The notes under the pieces: model-generated
Told to the model about the DNA's origin: nothing
Databases searched by the model: none
Seen by the model: only the letters and a program-made list of their open reading frames with translations
In this document: piece after piece, positions 10,510 to 19,540 of the stretch
How the letters are laid out: each line of letters begins with the position of its first letter
Numbering within the stretch: the first letter of the stretch is position 1
Made by a program: the position numbers and the translations under genes
Assembly: GCA_963575745.1 (NCBI GenBank)
Contig: CAUYUJ010017982.1
Location: forward strand, 637,913-672,912
DNA length: 35,000 bases
Reading direction: 5' to 3'
DNA from: Prorocentrum cordatum
Taxonomy: Eukaryota; Sar; Dinophyceae; Prorocentrales; Prorocentraceae

Positions 10510-13448
10510 TCATCACCCCCCTCTTTTCCGCCCCCGATCTTGGGGTATGACGGCTTTCCCAACCATTTATTACACTGCATGTTCCTCCACATCCTTGATC
10601 AGGGCAACTCGCCCGGGCATCGTTTCAGGATGGGCTGGTGAGGTCACGCGACGTCTCTAGAGTTGCGACGATGACGACAACGATGCCGTGGGTAAGGATA
10701 TGGGCGAATGTGGGGCTGGTACCATGGCCGTGGTTACGACAGTACGTAGTGATGATGACGATGATGGTTGAGACGATTCTGGTAGTTGTGATAATGTAGA
10801 GGATGATGGTGGTGATGGTGATGCTGACAGCTATGCTAAACTGCCGACACCAAGTTAATGTCGAAGAAAGCTCCGACATAGCCATTATCACACAACTGTG
10901 TTTTCCCCGCGGCGCGACGTTTTGAGGATCCCGCACCCCACTGGAATTTCCCTGCCAGCTTCCCGCGGGGCTATGACAAAGCTAGGTTGGAGGTCGGCGG
11001 AACATATGAAGCCTTTCAACACGGTCTGGGCAAACAACAATGTTGGAATACACCGTGCAACACATGAACAACAATGGTAACTACTGATCTGTTTAAGTGA
11101 TAGATTGGGCACGTTCGCCTTGGTGTAGGATAAGGCCCTCATGGGCCCACCCCAGACGTGCTGGTGCTTGAGGAGAAGAGCCTATGAGGGTCAGGTGGAT
11201 AACGCCGTCAAGAATAGATGGGTGCCGTGGAAGGGGGCAAACGGCCCTGCTCCGCTGCAAAGCAGGGAGGCGAGGACTCCGTTTGTTTTGTTAACCCCTG
11301 CTGCGCCATCACGGCCTCGCACGGGAGCTTCCAACTTTTACACGCTACACCTGCTGCAGCCGAGCTCGACGACGGTAGTCATGAGTATACTGCAACAGCG
11401 TACGTGCCAGGGCATCTTTCTATAGCCGGAAGCCTACGCAGCTCTTACTTCTGCAACCTGGCACCCTCTATCACCCGCCCGTTTACGCAGCCCAACATCT
11501 TACGCCAACCACGACCCCACAGCTATCCCCAGCGTACTTCCAAGTCCCGTCTCGAAACTCCTTTTACTGTATTCCCCACTCCGTTGCCACTCCTCTCCTC
11601 CACGCCTAAAGCTTCCCCCCCCCCTCTCTCTTCTACTTTGCACCTCCTACATCCCCACCGTCTCCTCATGTCTTCTAGGGTCCTCATCGCCCGAAGCCCG
11701 ACAGCGTCCGCTGCCTCGGGCCCCTGGGCACTCCTGCGCTGGGGGGGGGGAGCACTGGGTGTCCTCCGACTGATCACTCCCATTAAACTATTCGCCCCTT
11801 TGGGCCCCTCTTCCACTCGGCCACTCCATTGCTGGCGCCCCCTACTGCCCAAACCCTGCTGGGCGATTCGACAGAAATGGCCTACAAGGAGCACTGCGGG
11901 CCGAGCGCAGGAAGCAACGTCTACCTCAGGAATGTGGCGGGACGAATATTTGAAAGGTGTGTCCCTCGCGAACAAAAATGCGAGACACATTGGGAGAAGT
12001 GATGAGCCTCCGAGTCGTGCTGCGAAACGAACCCATGAAGATTGATTCCCCATCGGCCGCGCTACTGGGAAATTGAATCCCTCCCGGCTGCGCAGCGGGA
12101 TGAATTCGGCAACTGCCTTTTTAATACATTTCCTGTCGTGGATTTCTCCCTTCCGAAAACCTTTCTGCAAAAAAACAAGGCACTATACAAGCCCCACCCA
12201 AGAATTTCCCTCATGGTAATTCTCCCCGCTCAGAATGTTGCGGGGCGCGCATGGGAAACCGATTTCCCAAACGGAAATGCGGCAAGACGAACCCAGCCGC
12301 CCTTTTCTGTCAGGCTGACGGGGCAGAAACGGAACTGCCATGCATGTTTCCTGCGCAGCGGGATATACATCGACATGCATTTCATGGCGCTTCGCTGCGG
12401 GGCTACAGCCTTATCCCAGCCCTTGGGCTCCATCTGCTCCGCGCTGCCGTGGGCCCCAGTCGTTGCCCGCACTGCCAGGGCTCTGCTGCCCTCCATTCGC
12501 CACCCCCTTCTACTGTCCCCACTCTGGCCCTACAGCTGGGCGACTCCTGGACTGTGACTGACCTTCCCCGCCGAGCAACGAGGACCGGCTGGCGCGCCCC
12601 AGCGCGCGGACGCTGCTCTCTCCCCCGCCAGGATCCTGTCCGCAACGCCCCCCCTTCTGCAGAGCTCCCTTCCTGGGCGACCCGCTCGCCGGGTACAATG
12701 CCCCTTGATACCTTCTCCTCTAGTGGATCCATCGCCCGACACAGCGGCAGGTCGCCCACCGACACAGTTCTGGCTGTGCTCGGGGTTGCGCTTCACGAGC
12801 GCAGCATCTCCAACATGATGCACAACCAGAGTTGGTCGGAAATGCACTTGGGAAGCGTGCGTTTCAGACTATGGATGACCACCACTCTGTTATTCCTCTT
12901 CTTCCTCCCTGTCTTCCATTGTCATTTTTGACTCAAGCCGCCGTTGAATAGGCCTCCCATGGAGCGCGACATGCGCGACGGCGTGCCAAAAGTAGGCGCC
13001 ATCCCATATGTTGGCGCGCCCGCTTGCGCCCATGGGGTGCGAATTGTGTGAAGGGTGTCGGATTGAAAACGTGCGCTGCCAATGGCACAGAAGGCGTTCG
13101 ACTATACGTCCTGTACAATGCGCCACTTGGGGCGCGTGCGTACGATTGAAGGTAACAGCGATCCATTGTGAACGATTTGCTAGTGTATCTTGGTGCGCAC
13201 GAAGGCGCTATGAGCTTAAAAACAAGGCGGAAAAGTAAACACCGCAGAAGCACACAAACACAGGCTTGTGGGAAAAAGACCGTGCTCCGAGACGCGCTCT
13301 GCATGCAGCCTTGCGGGACCTCCGCGGGGTCTCTGCGGGAACTCTCGGGCTGGCCCGCGACAGCTCCTGCGGGCAGCCCTGGCGGGAAGAAAGAGGAAGA
13401 CTTTGTGAGAAGGGCCGGGTAGGAGCCCTCCCTCCCCGACATGACGCT
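10510..13448. other. Gene-poor stretch, nothing recognised
   Basis: About 2.9 kb without a supported gene. It contains a diffuse GATGATGAC-type trinucleotide patch (10660-10820), poly(C) and poly(G) runs near 11610 and 11740, and a repeated GCTGCGCAGCGGGAT-like unit (about 12090 and 12350). Frames of 150-270 codons exist on both strands but overlap, have no consistent codon pattern and no motif I recognise. Confidence 0.45.
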
Positions 13449-13623
13449 ACTGTCAACCCGTACAATAAGGATGCGCGATAAGGAGGCAAGGGCCTTGGAC
13501 GCCCATCTCGAAGCTTTTCGAGCGGGGCGCGGCCGACGAAAGCGGCGAAGGATGGACCGAGGAGGCAAGGATGCAAGGGTAGCCTTGGGAAGGTTGCCCA
13601 TCCCTACTATGCGGGTTGCCTGT
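13449..13623. mobile_element. MITE-like element, copy 2
   Basis: 175 bp matching 8181-8362. It opens with ACTGTCAACCCGTACAATAA and closes with ACTATGCGGGTTGCCTGT; the reverse complement of the end matches the start at about 20 of 25 positions. Between the copies the centre differs by small indels around the TTCGAGCGG block. Confidence 0.65.
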
Positions 13624-13899
13624 AGGGGGGAGACATAGGCATAGGCGTCGGCATAGCCATTGGAGTGAGGGGGGGCATAGGAATTAGGTGGGGGGAACGG
13701 ACCAAGTAGTAAGGTTTGAATGAGGAGAAGGTGGGGTTGGAAAAGAGCGAAAGGTTGTGCTGCAGGAAAAAGTCCTGGAAGACCTCAGGGCGGCCAGAAA
13801 GGAGGGCCGGAGGCGGCCCACGGGGGGGCGCCAGCGCGCCGCGCGGGGCCAGGAGGTCGGGGCCCTCGCCCGAGGGAGGTTCGCGGAGGCCGGCCTGGG

Positions 13900-14065
13900 G
13901 AACCCCGGGCGGGCCTCGGGAGCCAGGGCCTTTGGGAACCCTGGGCGGGCCTGAACCATGCCCTTGGGAACCATGCCCTTGGGAACCCTGGGCGAGCCTT
14001 GGGAACCATGCCCTTGGGAACCCTGGGAACCATGGCCTTGGGAACTCTGGGCGGGCCTGGGGAAC
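13900..14065. repeat. ~19-20-bp tandem repeat (CCTTGGGAACC)
   Basis: Roughly eight degenerate units of CCTTGGGAACCATGC or CCTTGGGAACCCTGGGCG. The minus-strand Pro/Arg/Ala-rich frame is repeat-derived. Confidence 0.85.
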
Positions 14066-14077
14066 CCTGCGCTGAAC

Positions 14078-14355
14078 TTTGTACGTTAAAGTAGCCTGCT
14101 ACGTTGCCTACATGGGCACCATTAGCGAATGTTGTTTCTGCGTGTCGGGTTCCTGGGCGGAAAAACGAGACAAAAAAACAAAGTATGAAACACTTGAAAG
14201 TACAATGGAAATGGGACACTCAACAGATAACCGTGAACAATTCCTTTGGTTTCCAGAGCTCCCTTACCGCTTTGTACAGTAAAGCAGCCTGCTACGTTGC
14301 CTACATTGGCAGTATTGACGAATGTTTCTTCTGCGTGTCGGGTTCCTGGACTGAC
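14078..14355. repeat. 193-bp-spaced direct repeat of ~85 bp
   Basis: TTTGTACGTTAAAG at 14078 and TTTGTACAGTAAAG at 14271 each open an ~85-bp block sharing AGCCTGCTACGTTGCCTACA, then CGAATGTT and CTGCGTGTCGGGTTCCTGG. The sequence between the blocks is not duplicated. Confidence 0.85.
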
Positions 14356-14868
14356 TTCCAATACGTAGTCAGAGCTCTCTTTTTGCAAAAATGGCCAGTT
14401 CTTAGTGGAGGCCTGGGAATGAGCACCAGCACCAACACGAGGGAGTTGCCTCCGCAGGGGGGAGATGATCCTAGATTTCGGTGCTGGTGGTAATATGTCG
14501 ATTACCTTGGCAGTCATAATATTACCACCATCACCGAGATCGGGATCCCCTTCCCTCGATCGAGGCACACCGCAGATATTGGTGTTGGTGTCAACCTCTA
14601 GGCCTGCCATCTCAGCCCTGAGGGCATCCCCCCACTCTCCAAGGGTCGGGTCTCTGGAAGTCCACTCCCAGAGGCCTCCAGAGGCTCCGACGAGGTTCAA
14701 GAACCCTGCAGAAAACCTCGGTCGTAATCTTTCGCTGGCGGGCGCCTTCCACCGTGTCGTCGACGTCCGCGGGCGTCCACTCGTGCAGGGATCTCGCCTC
14801 GCGCGAGGCTCCTGGGCCCACCGCGGCTCTCCACGCGAAGGCTCCTGCTCTCTCCAACCCGCCATCCG

Positions 14869-14990
14869 CTATTCCTCCTCCTCCTCCTCCTCCTTCCATC
14901 CTCCTCCTCTTCCTCCTCCTCCTTCCATCCTCCTCCTCTTCTTCTTCCTCCTCCTCCTCCTCCTCCTCCTCCTCCTCCTCCTCCTCCTCC
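14869..14990. repeat. (CTC)n pyrimidine tract
   Basis: About 120 bp of TCC units with two CTTCCATCC interruptions. Confidence 0.95.
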
Positions 14991-15621
14991 CCGTCCTGGC
15001 CAGTCGCGGAGGAGGACATGGATGAGGCGTTCTAGGATTAGATGGGGGAAGATGGGGATAGAAAAGAAGGGGGCGGACGGGGAGGAGGGCGGTTGAAGGA
15101 GGAATGCGACAGATGCAGGGGATGAGGCTGAGGTTGTTTGTGCTTTCTGCCTATCAAACCAGCCGATCACTCTTCGTGTGCCCGCTGAGTTGCGTGGCTG
15201 GTTCGCATCCAGAAGAGCTTCTAAACGAAACCCCTTGCGGAAAGAAAGGCGAAACCCCTTCGTGTGGAACTCCTTCCTGCAGGGCGCCGAACGGCAGAGT
15301 AAGAGAGGCAAAACAAACATTGCAAGCCAAGCTGTGCAGTGGGATGGCCCAATGGCAATGATGAGCAACAAACGGCACCAATGCGACGCCGTTTGGCTCG
15401 CGCAGCTGTTCGAACGCCCTGGGGCCGTGATGCGGTGTTGCCCCCCCCACCCCGACACCACACGATCCATCAGCGCGAGCAGCTTCAGGTCCCGACTCCA
15501 CCAGGGGCCGCGTTGATTAGGTACCATCGAACTGGGCGTCAACTGGGTCGCCGCTCAGGACATCACTGGGTACAGCAGAGCTGCCTCCATTGACCGCCTC
15601 GACACGGCAAGGCGACCTCGA

Positions 15622-16317
15622 GTGCACAATCCTCTTGTTGATTCGGGGGATCTTCACCTGCCCACCCCGCCCCAACCCAGCATCACCCAGAACCCCAACC
15701 CATCCGCCCCGGACCCCCATCATTTCTTTCAACAACTGGCTAAGTATGGAGGTATCGGCGCGCTCTCGCGCCAGCCCGATGACGACCCTTCTCCCGCCAG
15801 CAGCGCGGCACCTCCTGCCTGCCTCGCCCCATGGCCCTCCCTCGCCGCGAAGACCCTGGCCGCCCCAGGCGCGCCCCGCATCTTCCGGGTTCCCCATCCC
15901 GCTCGGGCTCTGGCCGGGCGCTGGGGAGTCTCGCCCGAGGCGCGCAGGGCCTGGCTCGCCGCTCAATACGCCGTGCTGGCCGCCCTCCCGCCGCAAGTGC
16001 AAGCCACGCAGGACCAAGCTCGGCCTGCGGCCGGCCGCTTGACGCGGCTCGAGCGCCAGCTCGAGTACGTCCAGTCGTGCAGCGCCAGGCCTCGGTCGCC
16101 GCCGCCTCCGTCGCAGTCGCCCTCCACGCGGCACAAGCGCTTCTCGCTAGAAACGCCAATCAAACTTCTTGTCGAAGTCCGCGCGCCGCCTGGCAAGCGT
16201 CCACAATGGTTTCTCGCCACTGCGGGTCTTGAAGGGGTGCCGGATGGATGCCGCCACTGCCAGCGAGATGCCGTCATGCCGAAGACGGGTGCAGGCTTCG
16301 CTTTACCTTGCGGGTGA
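15622..16317 (+). CDS. Doubtful open frame, unknown product
   Basis: A 231-codon frame opening with ATG and ending in TGA, Pro/Ala/Arg-rich, with a more ordinary central segment (AARRAWLAAQ-like, then LERQLEYVQS) and a C-terminal stretch with a single CRHC. No family is recognised. Two other long frames overlap it, one on each strand, so the openness may reflect GC content alone. There are no repeats inside it, unlike most of the surrounding region. Confidence 0.2.
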   Translation: MHNPLVDSGDLHLPTPPQPSITQNPNPSAPDPHHFFQQLAKYGGIGALSRQPDDDPSPASSAAPPACLAPWPSLAAKTLAAPGAPRIFRVPHPARALAGRWGVSPEARRAWLAAQYAVLAALPPQVQATQDQARPAAGRLTRLERQLEYVQSCSARPRSPPPPSQSPSTRHKRFSLETPIKLLVEVRAPPGKRPQWFLATAGLEGVPDGCRHCQRDAVMPKTGAGFALPCG

Positions 16318-16352
16318 GACTCGGACGGCAGCGAAGCAGCGTCACAGTACAC

Positions 16353-16398
16353 CACTTGCTCGCTGCTGGGGGGGAGCCCCCCCAGCAGCGAGCAAGTG
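16353..16398. other. Perfect 22-bp-arm hairpin at microsatellite edge
   Basis: CACTTGCTCGCTGCTG plus six further bases up to 16374, a two-base AG loop, then the exact reverse complement to 16398. It is immediately followed by the (GAG)n array. Confidence 0.9.
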
Positions 16399-16462
16399 AG
16401 GAGGAGGAGGAGGAGGAGGAGGAGGAGGAGGAGGAGGAGGAGGAGGAGGAGGAGGAGGAGCG
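16399..16462. repeat. (GAG)n purine tract
   Basis: About 64 bp of near-pure GAG repeat abutting the perfect hairpin. Confidence 0.95.
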
Positions 16463-16614
16463 CCCCCCTCGCCCCTCCCTCTTCCTCCTCCCCAGGCCGA
16501 CCGCCTAAGACGTGTGCGTAAGGCCCTCTGGCCGACAGCACGGCCAAAGTGCTGCGGGCGCGGCGCACTCGCCCGCCGGCACGTGGCCGGGCCTCCGCCC
16601 AGATTGCCCGATCA

Positions 16615-16710
16615 CTCTCTCTCTCTCTCTCTTTCTCTTTCTCTGTCTCTCTCTCTCTCTCTCTCCCTCTCTCTCTCTCTCTCCCTCTCTCTCTCTCTCT
16701 TTCCCTCTCT
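16615..16710. repeat. (CT)n tract
   Basis: CT dinucleotide array with CTTT and CCCT interruptions. Confidence 0.95.
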
Positions 16711-16768
16711 ATATACCTCCTTTTCCAGCGTTTCCTCCTCATACCCCCTGCGGGCTCCCTCGCGCGTT

Positions 16769-16812
16769 CCTCCTCCTCCTCCTCCTCCTCCTCCTCCTCC
16801 TCCTCCTCCTCA
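16769..16812. repeat. (CTC)n tract
   Basis: Short near-perfect CTC array. Confidence 0.9.
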
Positions 16813-16957
16813 CCCCTAACTCCCAACAAATCCTTCCCGCTTTCCCTTTTCTGCTCCTTCACGTGCTCCGTCTCAGCTCCAGACTCCTCTGCCTCCTCAT
16901 CCGGCATCTTCCACACCCTTCTTCTTCTCCGTCCTCCGTCTCCCTCTCTTTTTGTGT

Positions 16958-17016
16958 TGCTCTCTCTCTCTCTCTCTTGTTACTCTCTGTCTCTCTCTCT
17001 CTCTGTCTCTCTCCCC
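16958..17016. repeat. (CT)n tract
   Basis: Second CT array, with one TGTTA interruption. Confidence 0.9.
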
Positions 17017-17242
17017 CCTTCTACACCTCGATGTATCCATATACACTATATGTAGAAATCGCTTTCTCCCACTTCTAATTATGCTCCTCACCCTCCTCTT
17101 TTTCCTCTTCGTCACGCCCTACTGCTGATGCTTCCCCTCCTCCTCCAGCGCCTCCTTCATCCTTTCTCAAAGCTCCCCCTCCCCTCTTTCTCATCTTCCC
17201 CTCTATCTCTCCTCCTCGTCCTCCCTTGCCCCGCCCCCTTGT

Positions 17243-17415
17243 CTTCCTCCTCCTCCTCCTCCTCCTCCTCCTCCTCCTCCTCCTCCCTCCTCCTCCTCCT
17301 CCTCCTCCTCCTCCTCCTCCTCCTCCTCCTCCTCCTCCTACTCGTCCTCCTCCTCCTCCTGCTCCTCCTGCTCCTCCTCCTCCTGCTCCTGCTCCTCCTG
17401 CTCCTCCTCCCCCTT
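17243..17415. repeat. (CCT)n tract
   Basis: About 170 bp of CCT units, becoming CCTGCT-rich to the right. It merges at about 17450 into a GCC/GGC-rich domain. Confidence 0.95.
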
Positions 17416-17449
17416 CTCGTCCTCATCCTCCGCCTCCTGCCTGCGCCGC

Positions 17450-17910
17450 TGCCCACCGCCGCCGCCCCCGCCCCCACCCGACGGCCGCCGCCGCTGCTGC
17501 CGGCCGCGCCCTCCCCGCGGGCCGCGCATCCTGCGGGCGTGGGCGGCGCCGACGCGGCGGCGGCCGCCGCAGGGCCGCCGTCCTCCTGGGCCACGGACCT
17601 CCGGGCGAGGAGGCGCGGGCGGCGGCGGGCCGGGGCGGAGGCGTGGCGGGCAGGGGCGGCGGCGGCAGGAAGCAGCGGCAGCCTGCGGCGGCGGCGGCAG
17701 GCAGCGGACGCGGCGGCAGCGGCAGCGGCGGCGGCAGCTGCCGCGGCAGGCAGCGACGGCAGCGGTGGCGGCGGCGGCAGGCAGCGGAGGCGGCAAGCAG
17801 AGGCGAGCAGCGGCGGGCAGCGGCAGGCAGCGGCGGCGGTGGCGGGCAGCGTCGGCAGCAGCGGAGTGCAGCAGCCCTTTCAGCGGCGGCACAGCGGCGA
17901 GGGTGCGAGC
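17450..17910. repeat. GGC/GCAGCGGC-rich low-complexity domain
   Basis: Degenerate GGCGGC and GCAGCGGC units, over about 460 bp, giving Ala-, Gly- or Arg-rich frames in every register. No gene called. Confidence 0.75.
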
Positions 17911-18497
17911 GGCGGGAGGTGACCGCAACCACCAGGCCTCCACAAGCTGGTCTGGGTGGATATCGAGTTCCAGCCAGGCTTGTGGAGGCCCGAGAGGCTG
18001 GAAGATCTGGGCCCACATGAAGCTTTGCGGAGGCTAGATGGCGGCGGCGACGGTGGGGGCATAGTGCATCAATCAGCGTCTCGCGTCGAAGGAGCCATAA
18101 GTGGGGAACGAGACGCCCCTTGCTCCCGAGTCGGGCTGAAGCTTTCTCCTAAAATCTGCAGCGTTTTGGTTTTTCGTGCTCTCTCCGCTGCGCCATGCGC
18201 CCGCTTTCCCCTCCCACCTTCACCCCTCCCTTCCCCTTCTCTGTCCACTGCAGCAGCTGCGCCGCCTGCTGCGGGTGCTCTGCATTGGTTGCTGCCCCCA
18301 TCGCCCACTCTGGCACAATCCAGCGTGCTCCGTAGGGAGCTCCACCTGCGGCCTCTCCGCTGGGCCCAATCCTCATCCGGGGAGAGGGCCGCCCCCTGCG
18401 CTGCACGCAGACGCACAGGGTTGGGACCCTCGGCAGGCCAAGTTGGCTATAGTTGGCTGCCGGGGCTGCAGACGCAGACGTTCGAGGGACGCCAGAC

Positions 18498-18543
18498 CTC
18501 CTCCTCCTCCTCCTCCTCCTCCTCCTCTTCCTCCTCGTCCTCC
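18498..18543. repeat. (CTC)n tract
   Basis: Short CTC array with TTC and GTC interruptions. Confidence 0.9.
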
Positions 18544-18706
18544 TTTTTACCTAACAGCCTTTGCTGATAGGTTTCTAATGGGCTCAAAACAAGCATCATG
18601 ACTCCCCAGGGAGGCCCGGGCGGGTGCCGGGAGAATCCGGGGGAGGCATCCGGCGCACCCAAATCGCCTGGGACATCCTCGCAAAATCGCCCGGGGACAT
18701 CCGCCC

Positions 18707-18925
18707 GGAGCCAACTGTAGGCCACTTCGGGGTCTTCGAGTTCCCAGAACTTCATTCCCGGGCCACATTTTGGATGTCCGGAGCCAACTGTAAGCCACTT
18801 TGTCTTCTTCGAGTTCCCAGAACTTCATTCCCGGGCCACATTTTGCTTGCCCGGAGCCAACTGTAGGCCACTTCGTGTTCTTCGAATTCCCAGAACTCCA
18901 TTCCCGGGCCACATTTTGCTTAGTG
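18707..18925. repeat. 73-bp tandem repeat, three copies
   Basis: CCAACTGTAGGCCACTTC-type starts at 18711, 18784 and 18857, exactly 73 bp apart. Each unit contains TTCGAGTTCCCAGAACTTCA and CCCGGGCCACATTTT. 73 is not a codon multiple, so conservation is at DNA level. Confidence 0.95.
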
Positions 18926-18975
18926 GATGTCCCCGTCAGAACTCTCGCCACCCGATTGCCGTCTTGTTCTGTTCG

Positions 18976-19040
18976 TCATCGTGCAGGGCTGGACGTTTCC
19001 GCCAGAATCTAATACTTGTAATAGCAGTAGTAGGAGGAGC
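18976..19040 (+). pseudogene. Fragment matching helicase exon 6 end plus intron 6 start
   Basis: TCATCGTGCAGGGCTGGACG, then TTTCCGCCAGAATCTAATAC and TTGTAATAGCAGTAGTAGG match 29583-29638 apart from a 3-base indel and a few substitutions. In the main gene this stretch covers the last codons before the GA-AG junction and the first ~30 bases of intron 6. A second, truncated Helitron-like copy that still carries the intron is the simplest reading; a dispersed repeat picked up by the intron is the alternative. Confidence 0.65.
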
Positions 19041-19079
19041 AGGAGGACCAGGAGGAGCAGGACGAGGGAGGCTCCTTAC

Positions 19080-19540
19080 TCCTTCCTCTTTCCCCTTTCT
19101 CCCTTCATTTCTGTACGGGGTACCCGACCCTTTATGACGTCCTCCGCAGGCCTGGGTGGTCCACTCAGGCCGCGGGGGAGGATAGGGGGCGGGGGGTCTT
19201 TCTCCTTTCCCTAAACAGCTTGATCCTCGTCGCCAGTACTGGGGGGGGGGGGGGGGGCGCCGTTCCCTCGGATGCCCCCCCCCCTCCCTCTGGGAGCTCT
19301 CGATCCCATCTCTCCCTCTCCTTCTTTCTTTCCCTCCTCGAAGCAGCACTCTCGAGATCGTCACCATCAGGCGTCTGTGGTCTGACAGCAGTGTCTCGTT
19401 CGGAGATTAAACAACTGATTGCAGGGAGTCCTGGGAAGCTCCCCGGTCCTTTTACTGGCAACCTACTTCCCCTCTGCCTCTGATAGCCGCGTTTGGTTCC
19501 AAAACGTGCCTCCCTGGTGGCCCTCGCCGGCCGCATTGCA
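19080..19540. other. No gene recognised upstream of the Helitron-like gene
   Basis: Mixed GC-rich sequence with a 16-base poly(G) (about 19240-19257), C runs and a short CTTTCTT patch. Any promoter for the downstream gene would lie here, but I see no TATA box or other element I can defend. Confidence 0.4.
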
